Part shown: positions 56,209-64,000 of the stretch, one piece after another
Layout: the number at the start of each line of letters is the position of its first letter
Numbering within the stretch: the stretch's first letter is position 1
DNA from: Amphritea atlantica
Lineage (GTDB): Bacteria > Pseudomonadota > Gammaproteobacteria > Pseudomonadales > Balneatricaceae
Assembly (NCBI RefSeq): GCF_018860855.1
Contig: NZ_JAHKQE010000030.1
Location: 248,001 to 312,000, forward strand
Reading direction: 5' to 3'
DNA length: 64,000 nt
Notes under the pieces: generated by a model
What the model saw: only the letters and a program-made list of their open reading frames with translations
The model's database searches: none
What the model was told of the DNA's origin: nothing
Program-made: the position numbers and the translations under genes

Positions 56209-58014
56209 GTGAGCCAAGCTAAAAAAATTGAAGTCACCGATGTGATTTTACGAGATGCGCACCAATCATTGATCGCCACCCGTATGCGCACTGAAGATAT
56301 GCTGCCTATCTGTGAAAAACTGGATCAAGTCGGCTACTGGTCTCTGGAAGCCTGGGGCGGAGCAACCTTTGATGCCTGCGTCCGCTTCTTAAAAGAAGAT
56401 CCTTGGGAGCGTTTGCGTCAACTGCGAGCAGCTTTACCGAATACTCGCTTACAGATGTTACTACGTGGCCAAAATCTATTGGGTTATCGCCATTATGCCG
56501 ATGATGTGGTTGAAGCCTTTGTGGCTAAAGCGGCGCAAAACGGCATCGATGTGTTCCGTGTCTTTGATGCCCTGAATGATATCCGTAATCTAGAAACCGC
56601 GATGAAAGCGGTTAAAAAAGCGGGCAAACATGCTCAAGGGACTATCTGTTATACCACTAGCCCAGTGCACACCCCTGAACTCTTTGTAAAACAAGCCATT
56701 GCCATGCGTGATATGGGGGCAGACTCTATTGCGATTAAAGATATGGCCGGCCTGCTTACGCCTTACGCCACCTACGACCTAGTCAGTGCATTAAAAGCCG
56801 AATTAGATCTACCCATCGTGGTACACAGCCACTCAACCGCAGGCTTAGCACCGCTATGTCAGCTTAAAGCGATTGAAGCGGGTGCGGATCGCATCGATAC
56901 AGCCATCTCCTCTTTTGCCAGCGGCACTAGCCACCCGGCAACAGAAACACAGGTGGCAGCACTTAAAGGTACCGACTACGACACAGGGCTGGATCTGCCG
57001 TTACTGGCAGAGATTGCCGACTATTTCCGCGAAGTACGTAAAAAGTATCATCAGTTTGAAAGTGAATTTACCCGCGAAGATGTCTCTGTGCAGATCAATC
57101 AGGTGCCTGGCGGTATGATGTCGAATCTCGCTAATCAACTAAAAGAGCAAAATGCGCTGGATAGAATTCGTGAAGTCTTTACCGAAATACCTCGAGTACG
57201 TGAAGATCTTGGCTACCCACCCTTGGTAACGCCAACCTCTCAGATTGTCGGCACTCAAGCGGTTTATAATGTATTGGCAGGCGAACGCTACAAAACGATC
57301 ACTAACGAAGTTAAACGTTATCTTCAAGGTGGCTATGGTGCAGCGCCAGCAGCGGTCAATGCGGAACTGCAAAAGCGCGCCATCGGTAATGAAAGCGTTG
57401 ATGTAGGTCGTCCCGCTGACCTCCTTAGCCCTGAGTTAAACAACCTGCGTGAAGAGATTGGTGAGCTGGCAAAATCAGAAGAGGATGTGCTGACTTTCGC
57501 CATGTTCCCCGATCTGGGGCGCGAATTTCTGCAACAGCGTGCTGATGGCACCCTCGAGCCGGAAGAGCTACTACCGCTTGATGCCGGTAATGGCTTGAAA
57601 TTAGGCCAAGCGAGTGCATCTGAGTTTAAGATTGAGGTGCATGGCGAGGCCTATGATATTGCGGTAACCGGTGTAGGTGAGTTCGGTAGCGGCAAGCGTA
57701 AAATCTATATGTCGCTGGACGGGGTACCAGAAGAAGTTATCTTCCAGCCACAAAACGAATTTATTATCGAAGGCAGCAATACCCGTAAAAAAGCCAGTGA
57801 ACCGGGCCATGTTACCACCGCTATGCCGGGTAATATCTTCGAGGTACTGGTCAGCGAAGGCGATGTTGTTGAAGCGGGCCAACCGATCTTGGTGGCGGAA
57901 GCGATGAAAATGGAGATGGAGATTCATGCCAACATCGCCGGTACGGTAAAAGCGATTTACGTTGCCAAGGGTGATCGTGTTATTCCTGGCGAAGTACTGG
58001 CTGAAATCGAGTAA
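56209..58014 (+). CDS. pycB: Pyruvate carboxylase subunit B / oxaloacetate decarboxylase alpha-like
   Basis: A 601-residue carboxyltransferase with fused biotin carrier. Domains: carboxyltransferase TIM barrel (EVTDVILRDAHQSLIATRMR, WGGATFDACVRFL, metal-binding HSHSTAG), conserved PYC/OadA region (about 300-450), and a C-terminal biotinyl domain with the biotin lysine in AEAMKMEMEIHANIAG. I chose the GTG at 56209, eight bases after a GGAG site. The frame runs back to 56092 but those residues overlap pycA and are not family-like. Without a membrane decarboxylase beta gene nearby, pyruvate carboxylase is the better call. Confidence 0.92.
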   Translation: MSQAKKIEVTDVILRDAHQSLIATRMRTEDMLPICEKLDQVGYWSLEAWGGATFDACVRFLKEDPWERLRQLRAALPNTRLQMLLRGQNLLGYRHYADDVVEAFVAKAAQNGIDVFRVFDALNDIRNLETAMKAVKKAGKHAQGTICYTTSPVHTPELFVKQAIAMRDMGADSIAIKDMAGLLTPYATYDLVSALKAELDLPIVVHSHSTAGLAPLCQLKAIEAGADRIDTAISSFASGTSHPATETQVAALKGTDYDTGLDLPLLAEIADYFREVRKKYHQFESEFTREDVSVQINQVPGGMMSNLANQLKEQNALDRIREVFTEIPRVREDLGYPPLVTPTSQIVGTQAVYNVLAGERYKTITNEVKRYLQGGYGAAPAAVNAELQKRAIGNESVDVGRPADLLSPELNNLREEIGELAKSEEDVLTFAMFPDLGREFLQQRADGTLEPEELLPLDAGNGLKLGQASASEFKIEVHGEAYDIAVTGVGEFGSGKRKIYMSLDGVPEEVIFQPQNEFIIEGSNTRKKASEPGHVTTAMPGNIFEVLVSEGDVVEAGQPILVAEAMKMEMEIHANIAGTVKAIYVAKGDRVIPGEVLAEIE

Positions 58015-58124
58015 GCTAACGTAACATTAACAAAGCCTGCATAAGTCAAGGTTATGGGTGTGTTGAACGCCCATAACCGGATACTGTAGCTCCTACTTAA
58101 CACCCGATACAGAGAATAACGGCC

Positions 58125-58790
58125 GTGGAAAAAATAATAAAAGGCGTGCTTAATTTCCGCCAGAACGTTTATCCAGAACACAAAGATCTTTTTGGCACAC
58201 TGGCCGATGGTCAGAACCCAGAAATTCTGTTCGCTACCTGTTCTGATTCACGCATCGATCCTAACCTTTTAACCGGCACCTCCCCGGGTGACCTGTTTAT
58301 TTGCCGCAACGCGGGCAATATTATCCCACCCCACAGTAATGAGACCGGCGGCATGACCGCGTCAATTGAATACGCCGTGGCGGTATTGGGTGTGCGCCAC
58401 ATTATTATCTGTGGTCATACTGATTGTGGTGCCATTAGAGGCGCACTGGATATCAGCGCGCTGCGGGGCTTACCCCACGTTAAAGAGTGGCTAGGACATT
58501 GTCGCTCGGCGATGGAGATCGTTCGTGAACGCTATGATATCCCTCACGATCACGCGGTAGGTGTTGAACACCTTAATGAGGCTATTGAGGAAAACGTCTT
58601 ACAGCAGGTGCAGCATATTCGTACTCACCCTGCCGTCGCGGCTAAGCTGGCGACCAATAAACTAGAGGTACATGGCTGGATTTACGACATTAAAAGCGGC
58701 ACGATTCGCTGCTGTAAGCATAACGATTCGGTCTTTAAAGACTTTGATGAGCTCTATGCCGACCTGATCGAACAGTCTAGCCAAGAGTAA
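58125..58790 (+). CDS. can: Beta-class carbonic anhydrase
   Basis: A 221-residue zinc enzyme. Zinc ligands and active site are visible in CSDSRIDPNL, GDLFICRNAGNIIPP and IICGHTDCGAIRGAL. It begins with GTG 110 bases after pycB. It converts CO2 to bicarbonate, the substrate of biotin carboxylase, so its place behind pycAB makes metabolic sense. Confidence 0.95.
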   Translation: MEKIIKGVLNFRQNVYPEHKDLFGTLADGQNPEILFATCSDSRIDPNLLTGTSPGDLFICRNAGNIIPPHSNETGGMTASIEYAVAVLGVRHIIICGHTDCGAIRGALDISALRGLPHVKEWLGHCRSAMEIVRERYDIPHDHAVGVEHLNEAIEENVLQQVQHIRTHPAVAAKLATNKLEVHGWIYDIKSGTIRCCKHNDSVFKDFDELYADLIEQSSQE

Positions 58791-58863
58791 TGCTCATTCG
58801 TTTGGCGAGATTACCTGTTATCGCTCATCACAGAACTGGTCATCACAACGTCTCGCTTCAATC

Positions 58864-58902
58864 AAAGAAAAGCCGCATATTCATTAGCGGCTTTTCTTTT
58901 TT
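58864..58902. terminator. Bidirectional terminator between the carbonic anhydrase and hydrolase genes
   Basis: Perfect 13-base stem AAAGAAAAGCCGC (58864-58876) with GCGGCTTTTCTTT (58887-58899). T-rich on the plus strand and A-rich on the other side, so it can end both convergent genes; it touches the stop region of the leftward gene. Confidence 0.93.
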
Positions 58903-59812
58903 AGCTGAGATGTCGCTTAAAGAAGGTCAGTGTTCTCTGCCAAGCCAGTTCGGCACTTTCTTCATCATAACGGCCAGTAGAGTCGTTATGAAATCCATGA
59001 TTAACATAGGGGTAGATAAAGGCACTGTAATCAATATGCGCCGCTTTTAAAGCCACTTCATACTCTGGCCAATAACCATTTACCCGCTTGTCCAACCCTG
59101 CAAAATGTAGCTGCAATGGTGCCTTGATATTAGCCGCAGGCATTTGCGGTGGTGTGCCGTAATATGGCACCGCCGCATTAATCGTTTCAGGCAGCATAGC
59201 GGCTAGCTGATTCGTCAGATAACCACCAAAACAAAACCCAACCATGCCAAGTTTATCGGTCGTCAATTCATGAGTGGTCAGCATTTGCGCTGCCGCTGCA
59301 AAGTCCGCTTCTATTTTGCTGCGATCCAAGGTTTTCTGCATCGCCCGCCCCTCGTCATCATTACCTGGATAACCACCGAGGGAATATAGCGCATCAGGGG
59401 CAAAGGCGACATAACCGGCTTTCGCTAAACGCCGAGCAACATCTTCAATATAGGGATTTAAACCACGGTTCTCATGGGCCACCAAAACCGCCGGCGCCGG
59501 TTTTTCAGCACTGACACCCGTTGGCCCCACGAGATAACCACGACCTTTGCCATAGCCCTCTGGAGAGTCAAACTCGACATAGTTTGCCTTGATGTCGGCA
59601 TCGTTAAATGACACCTGCTCCGCCAACGCATAATTGGGAATGAGCGCACCTGACACCGCGCTAAGGCTTAGCCCTACAACCCCCAATGTCGCTAGTCGTT
59701 TAAGAAAGGTGCGTCGATCGATATCACCATGAGCATATTCGTCATACCAATCGAAGGCCTCCTGAGGAATGGCAACGTCAGAAAACTGCTTACTGTCATT
59801 ATTTGAGCGCAT
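58901..59812 (-). CDS. Tat-exported dienelactone hydrolase family protein
   Basis: A 303-residue alpha/beta hydrolase. A twin-arginine signal is visible at residues 33-55 (DRRTFLKRLATLGVVGLSLS). The nucleophile elbow GFCFGG has cysteine instead of serine, as in dienelactone hydrolases, and the catalytic histidine is in YVNHGFHND. The Arg-Arg motif follows 32 polar residues. The natural substrate is unknown. Confidence 0.9.
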   Translation of the reverse strand: MRSNNDSKQFSDVAIPQEAFDWYDEYAHGDIDRRTFLKRLATLGVVGLSLSAVSGALIPNYALAEQVSFNDADIKANYVEFDSPEGYGKGRGYLVGPTGVSAEKPAPAVLVAHENRGLNPYIEDVARRLAKAGYVAFAPDALYSLGGYPGNDDEGRAMQKTLDRSKIEADFAAAAQMLTTHELTTDKLGMVGFCFGGYLTNQLAAMLPETINAAVPYYGTPPQMPAANIKAPLQLHFAGLDKRVNGYWPEYEVALKAAHIDYSAFIYPYVNHGFHNDSTGRYDEESAELAWQRTLTFFKRHLS

Positions 59813-59978
59813 ATAAACTCCTTATATTGATACCCAGCATAGGGCGATAAAACCAATATAGCCTATGTTGGGATTATCTTATGACAAACTTATGAACGAG
59901 AGCGGCATTGCTAGTACACATTTCTTTCAAAGCACAGTAAAGTTGCCTTCATTTTTGATCAATCTGAATCGGCAGGTT

Positions 59979-60779
59979 ATGAATTACATAAAACTTCAGA
60001 CAGCATTCTTCAAACTGCGCAACAACCGCGCTTTCGAGCTTTTTGTTGTCTCTATTATTCTCTTTTCAGCCCTGGTTATCGGCGCTAAAACCTATGATAT
60101 CCCCGCAGATGTTCTCACTCTGATCGGCTGGATGGATACCGCTATCACGCTATTCTTCCTGCTTGAGGTTTCGGTTCGGTTTATTGGTGAGCCGGAGAAA
60201 AAACGATTTTTCCTAAATGGTTGGAATGTGTTTGATACGCTGATCGTCGTGATCAGCCTTATTCCCGTTGAAGACAGCGAAATGGCTTTGATTGGCCGTC
60301 TGATCCGTATCTTCAGAGTGCTACGGATGGTCTCTATTATTCCCGAATTACGCTTATTGCTGAACTCGCTGATTAAAGCGTTGCCGCAACTGGGCTATGT
60401 CATCCTGCTGATGTTTATTATTTTCTATATTTATGCCGCCGTAGGGGCCTCTTTCTTTGGCGAGATCAACGAGGTGCTTTGGGGGGATATTAGTATCGCC
60501 ATGCTAACGCTGTTCCGGGTGATGACATTTGAAGACTGGACCGACGTAATGTATGAAACGATGGGCGTGTACCCCTTTAGCTGGATCTTCTATCTCAGCT
60601 TTATTTTCCTCACGACCTTTGCTTTCTTGAATATGGTGATCGGTATCGTTGTAAGTGTGATGGAGGGTGAACATGCCCAAGAAGCTCGGGAACAAGCACT
60701 GACCGATGGCACGCCCACCATTGAATCCCTGCACCTTGAAATACAAGAGCTGAAAGAGTTGATCAAAGCGAAGCTATAA
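59979..60779 (+). CDS. Voltage-gated ion channel (bacterial Nav-like)
   Basis: A 266-residue six-TM channel subunit. Helices S1-S6 are visible; S4 has the voltage-sensor arginine ladder RLIRIFRVLRMVS. The pore filter reads FRVMTFEDWTDVM, where the first bacterial sodium channel has TLESWAS. A C-terminal coiled coil (TIESLHLEIQELKELIKAKL) fits tetramer assembly. The frame extends to 59865, but I prefer the ATG at 59979 because the preceding residues are not family-like and it has a GGCAGG just upstream. Ion selectivity cannot be set from the sequence. Confidence 0.85.
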   Translation: MNYIKLQTAFFKLRNNRAFELFVVSIILFSALVIGAKTYDIPADVLTLIGWMDTAITLFFLLEVSVRFIGEPEKKRFFLNGWNVFDTLIVVISLIPVEDSEMALIGRLIRIFRVLRMVSIIPELRLLLNSLIKALPQLGYVILLMFIIFYIYAAVGASFFGEINEVLWGDISIAMLTLFRVMTFEDWTDVMYETMGVYPFSWIFYLSFIFLTTFAFLNMVIGIVVSVMEGEHAQEAREQALTDGTPTIESLHLEIQELKELIKAKL

Positions 60780-60808
60780 CAACGCCACTGCACGCTAAAT
60801 GAACCATC

Positions 60809-60845
60809 GCGCCGATACAGTTCGCTAAATGCACTGTTTCGGCGC
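60809..60845 (+). terminator. Strong hairpin after the ion channel gene
   Basis: GCGCCGATACAGT (60809-60821) pairs with ACTGTTTCGGCGC (60833-60845) at 12 of 13 positions. No clear T-run follows, so it may be a terminator of a weaker type or an mRNA 3'-end structure. Confidence 0.4.
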
Positions 60846-60971
60846 CTTCCATTCCACGTCTTTTGACTCCAGCTAATTAATTAACCCCTTCCACCTGAAA
60901 TTCTCCTTTGAGTGTCGATTTTTTATCACTAAGGAGGATAATTAAAGGCTGTGTAATTAAGGTGCCTGACA

Positions 60972-62420
60972 ATGCTTAAGCTGTTTCGGCCAGTGCTCTA
61001 TGTCTGCGGGATATTGACATGGATTATGGCAGGATTGATGCTCATTCCCGCTGGATATGGGTTTATCTACAATGATCCAGAATTTATCCCCTTTCTTGCC
61101 TCTTCTGGGCTTAGTGTGCTGCTCGGCATTATCTTGGTTATTCTGTTTAAAGCGCCACGGTTTACCCTTACCTCTCGACAACTCTATTTGCTGACCAGTT
61201 GTAGCTGGATGTTAATGTCTTTTTTAGGGGCGTTGCCTTTAATGCTCTGCCACCACCCACTATCACTCACTGATGCCGTGTTTGAATCGGTCTCGGGTAT
61301 TACCACGACCGGCTCCACCGTAATCAGCGGCTTACAGGACCTACCCAGAAGCTTGCTTTTATGGCGGTCCTTATTGCAATGGCTGGGTGGGCTTGGGGTT
61401 ATCGGTATGGCGGTGACCATCTTGCCCTTTTTGCGGATTGGTGGGATGCGTTTGTTCCAGACAGAATCATCCGATTGGGCCGATAAATCGCTACCCCGTT
61501 TTCATGAACTAGCCAGAACATTGCTGCTCAGCTATCTACTGCTTACCCTGCTCTGTGCCAGTAGTTACTGGTTCGTGGGGATGACCGTGTTCGATGCGAT
61601 CAATCACGCCTTCACTACCGTGTCTACCGGAGGCTATGCCACCAATGACCAATCCATGGGCCGGTTTGGTGCCTCGGTTCTCTGGGTGTCGGTGTTCTTT
61701 ATGCTATTAGGTAGCCTGCCGTTTACGTTATTTATCCGTTTCCTGCTGCACCCTTCACTCAAAAGCCTCGCGGATCAGCAGGTAAAGGGTTTTTTAATGA
61801 TCGTTGCCGTATTGGTGACCATTTTAACAAGCCAATTGATGCTGACTGGAGATATGCCTTTTTTCGCGGCATTGACCCATACGGCCTTTAATGTCACATC
61901 GGTGATTACCACGACGGGCTATGCTTCCTCGGACTACACCCTCTGGGGGCAGTTTAGTATCGCACTATTTTTTATTATCACCTTTATCGGCGGCTGTTCT
62001 GGTTCCACCGCCGGTGGTATGAAGATATTTCGTTTCCAGCTAGCCTTTCTATTTCTACAGGATCAGTTTCGCAAGCTGGTACACCCTCGAGGCGTCTTTG
62101 CCATCCATTACAATGGCAAGCTCGTGCATGATGATATTATTGTATCGGCGATCGCTTTTTCGTTTATCTTTTTTCTCACCCTCGCCGTTGCCACATTAAT
62201 GCTCACAGCGATCGGCGTAGATTTTGTCACCAGCTTTACCGGCGCAGCCACCGCACTGACCAATGTGGGTCCAGGCTTAGGCGACATCATTGGTCCCTCA
62301 GGCAGCTTTGCGCCACTGCCGGATTTAGCTAAATGGATTCTGGCGTTTACGATGATTCTAGGGCGTTTAGAGTTACTTACCGTCGTGGTATTATTCTCTC
62401 CTATCTTCTGGAAAGGCTGA
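60972..62420 (+). CDS. trkH: Trk-type potassium uptake protein TrkH
   Basis: A 482-residue membrane transporter of the Trk/Ktr superfamily. The four filter-loop segments are recognisable: SGITTTGSTVISG, TTVSTGGYATND, VTSVITTTGYASSDY and ALTNVGPGLG. It normally works with the NAD-binding subunit TrkA, which is not in this window. AAGGTG ribosome site before the ATG. Confidence 0.94.
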   Translation: MLKLFRPVLYVCGILTWIMAGLMLIPAGYGFIYNDPEFIPFLASSGLSVLLGIILVILFKAPRFTLTSRQLYLLTSCSWMLMSFLGALPLMLCHHPLSLTDAVFESVSGITTTGSTVISGLQDLPRSLLLWRSLLQWLGGLGVIGMAVTILPFLRIGGMRLFQTESSDWADKSLPRFHELARTLLLSYLLLTLLCASSYWFVGMTVFDAINHAFTTVSTGGYATNDQSMGRFGASVLWVSVFFMLLGSLPFTLFIRFLLHPSLKSLADQQVKGFLMIVAVLVTILTSQLMLTGDMPFFAALTHTAFNVTSVITTTGYASSDYTLWGQFSIALFFIITFIGGCSGSTAGGMKIFRFQLAFLFLQDQFRKLVHPRGVFAIHYNGKLVHDDIIVSAIAFSFIFFLTLAVATLMLTAIGVDFVTSFTGAATALTNVGPGLGDIIGPSGSFAPLPDLAKWILAFTMILGRLELLTVVVLFSPIFWKG

Positions 62421-63125
62421 GCAGAAAATCCGGCTAAAAATAGCGAGCAAAAACCTTCGTATAGCGAAGCAATTAATACCTTAAATGCAGTAAACCCTCG
62501 TCAGACATGCAGAGGCAGTAGGTGGATTTAACTATACGGAATTCTTAAAAATCTCAGTTTTTTATTACCGATATAATTAATTAAATTTCATTTAAAAACA
62601 AACAGTTAAATATCACTTGTCATAAAATAGGTTAATATTTAATAGTTTTAGTTTATAGGGCTTTTCTCCGTTTTTTCCTGTATGCCTCCTGTCTTTTATT
62701 GCCCAGTATGAAGCCCTATATCAACCCTCGTCCTATAAGGTCTAAGAATCAAAATGGCGATGCTTTTGATACAAGTAAAGAGTATGAATAAAGAGTGAAA
62801 AAAGCCCTCGCCTGTCTGAAATTGATGGCTATGGTCAAAGACTATCTTGAACACTTCAATGGAACAGCTGCCTTCAAAAGCTGCCTTCAAACATTGGCTT
62901 AAAACCGCTATTAAAATCTCGATTAAAACACCTGACTGAACGCCAACTTGATACCTGCTTTAAAATTTAGAGCCCTCTTCGCTAAGCCTACAATCGCTGT
63001 GATTCATGTACATCTTGTTAACTCAGTTAAAGCTAAGCCTTAATCATAAAATAAAACATAATATGTATTTTGTACTAATAATACAAAATAGTTTGTCTTT
63101 ACTCGAGCAGCCTTCGCCCTTAATA
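62421..63125. other. A+T-rich noncoding region upstream of umuDC
   Basis: About 700 bases without a convincing gene. It contains a 13-base exact tandem duplication AGCTGCCTTCAAA (62866-62891) and an 8-base dyad ATTTTGTA/TACAAAAT (63067-63089), the latter about 35 bases before the LexA box. Confidence 0.5.
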
Positions 63126-63145
63126 TACTGTTTATATATACAGTC
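63126..63145 (+). promoter_or_regulatory. LexA (SOS) box of umuDC
   Basis: TACTGTTTATATATACAGTC matches the LexA consensus CTG-N10-CAG with the flanking TA and T of the extended palindrome. It lies 30 bases before the umuD start, so umuDC should be repressed by LexA and induced by DNA damage. Confidence 0.93.
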
Positions 63146-63175
63146 ATTTGTGAATTGAAAAGGTCTGCTCGGGTT

Positions 63176-63613
63176 ATGCATATTTCATTTTTAGGGCGCT
63201 ATATGCGCTCGACTACATCAGCCATGCTGCCTCTATTTATGAATTCTGTGCCAGCAGGCTTTCCCTCACCCGCACAGGATTATATTGAACGCACTCTAGA
63301 CCTAAATGACCTTTGCATTAAACACCCTGCCGCCACCTATTTTGTGCGTGCCGAGGGGGACTCTATGGAAGGGGTCGGCATCTTCTCCCGTGATGTGCTG
63401 GTGGTCGATCGTTCACTCAAAGCGGTCAATGGGGATATTGTCATCGCCTGTGTTAATGGCGAGTTTACGGTTAAAGAGCTATCTACCCGCCCGACCCTGC
63501 AGTTGTTGGCACATAATCCAACCTATGCGCCAATCGAATTTGGCCCAGATAGCACGCTGGAGCTATTTGGTGTCGTCACCACGGTGATTCATTCCGTGCG
63601 TCAACGGGGCTAA
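63176..63613 (+). CDS. umuD: UmuD, polymerase V accessory protein
   Basis: A 145-residue LexA-type self-cleaving protein. The cleavage site is Ala27-Gly28 (VPAGFPSP), where E. coli has Cys-Gly; the catalytic dyad is Ser63 (GDSMEG) and Lys100 (FTVKEL). The frame opens at a TTG at 63155, but the ATG at 63176 gives the family length, so I use it. Cleaved UmuD' joins UmuC. Confidence 0.93.
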   Translation: MHISFLGRYMRSTTSAMLPLFMNSVPAGFPSPAQDYIERTLDLNDLCIKHPAATYFVRAEGDSMEGVGIFSRDVLVVDRSLKAVNGDIVIACVNGEFTVKELSTRPTLQLLAHNPTYAPIEFGPDSTLELFGVVTTVIHSVRQRG

Positions 63614-63616
63614 TCG

Positions 63617-64000
63617 ATGTTTGCGCTGGTGGACTGTAATAATTTTTATGCTAGCTGCGAGCGGCTGTTTCGGCCTGATTTAGCGGGCCGCCCTATCGTG
63701 GTGTTATCCAACAATGATGGCTGTATCGTCGCCCGCAGCGCCGAGGCTAAGCGCTTAGGCATCAAGATGGCGGTGCCGCTGTATCAGGTTAAGGAGCAGA
63801 TCGACCGAGAAAATATCGCGGTGTTTTCATCTAACTATGCGTTGTATGGCGATATTTCCGCCCGAGTGATGACCGTGCTTGAACAGCAGGCACCGGCCAT
63901 TGAGGTTTATTCCATCGATGAGGCCTTTCTGGATTTAAGCGGCCTCGACCCCCATTTTTCATTAGCCGAATATGGGCAGCAACTTAAGCAGCGGGTTTAT
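63617..64000 (+). CDS. umuC: UmuC, DNA polymerase V catalytic subunit (3' partial)
   Basis: Begins at an ATG three bases after the umuD stop and runs off the window end; 128 residues are visible. Y-family polymerase motifs: MFALVDCNNFYASCERLF with the first catalytic Asp, VVLSNNDGCIVARS, and YSIDEAFLDL with the Asp-Glu pair. It makes error-prone translesion polymerase V with UmuD'. Confidence 0.96.
   Translation, partial: MFALVDCNNFYASCERLFRPDLAGRPIVVLSNNDGCIVARSAEAKRLGIKMAVPLYQVKEQIDRENIAVFSSNYALYGDISARVMTVLEQQAPAIEVYSIDEAFLDLSGLDPHFSLAEYGQQLKQRVY

Noticed and set aside
58790-59050. 86-codon frame after the carbonic anhydrase gene
   Set aside because: It runs through the bidirectional terminator and antisense to the hydrolase gene; no coding character.

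Overview
The window looks like a piece of chromosome from a marine gammaproteobacterium of the Oceanospirillales/Pseudomonadales kind. The evidence is the gene order plsX-fabD-fabG-acpP-fabF-pabC-mltG-tmk-holB-pilZ-tatD, the tusDCBE cluster next to a YccA-type membrane protein, uvrC-pgsA followed by tRNA-Gly and tRNA-Cys, and the Pseudomonas-style pycR/pycA/pycB carboxylase locus. The species cannot be named from the sequence alone.

Layout. 1-10 kb is a dense fatty-acid synthesis and housekeeping operon. 10-22 kb holds a malate dehydrogenase-like gene, yjbQ, and a leftward run (YccA, tusDCBE, tartronate semialdehyde reductase, hydroxypyruvate isomerase, a CheW protein). It also holds truC, mtnN, a serine/alanine-glyoxylate aminotransferase, a TlpA thioredoxin, a second GarR-like reductase, and an unlisted 47-residue membrane peptide with its own promoter and terminator. 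22-26 kb is a DUF1853 gene, a small unknown, uvrC, pgsA and two tRNAs. 26.9-32.1 kb is a four-gene cassette of unknown function between tRNA-Cys and tRNA-Leu: a cytosolic ClpB-like AAA+ fused to an FtsH-like AAA+/M41 protease, two YbjN-fold paralogues and a two-TM membrane protein. A second identical tRNA-Gly follows tRNA-Leu. 33-36.7 kb has gap, a KfrA-type coiled-coil protein, an orphan NarL-family regulator and small unknowns.

At 37.06 kb there is a near-perfect chromosomal dif site, so the window crosses the replication terminus. Hand counts of short stretches show plus-strand genes strongly G-rich to the left and neutral to C-rich to the right, as expected where two replichores meet. A complete tyrosine recombinase gene starts about 0.94 kb after dif.

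Right of dif: a cluster of c-di-GMP and sensory genes (REC-DUF3369-degenerate GGDEF-EAL, a histidine kinase, a REPIN-like repeat, a PocR-PAS-GAF-PAS-GGDEF cyclase), ycjX-ycjF, an ADP-ribosylglycohydrolase, a cold-shock-domain/DUF3465 membrane fusion and a histidine kinase with a degenerate ATPase domain. Then come the pyruvate carboxylase locus with its divergent LysR regulator and a beta carbonic anhydrase that could supply bicarbonate, a Tat-exported dienelactone hydrolase-like protein, a voltage-gated cation channel, TrkH, and an SOS-controlled umuDC operon cut by the window end.

The strongest candidate for an undescribed system is the AAA+/M41 protease-YbjN-YbjN-membrane protein cassette inside the tRNA operon.
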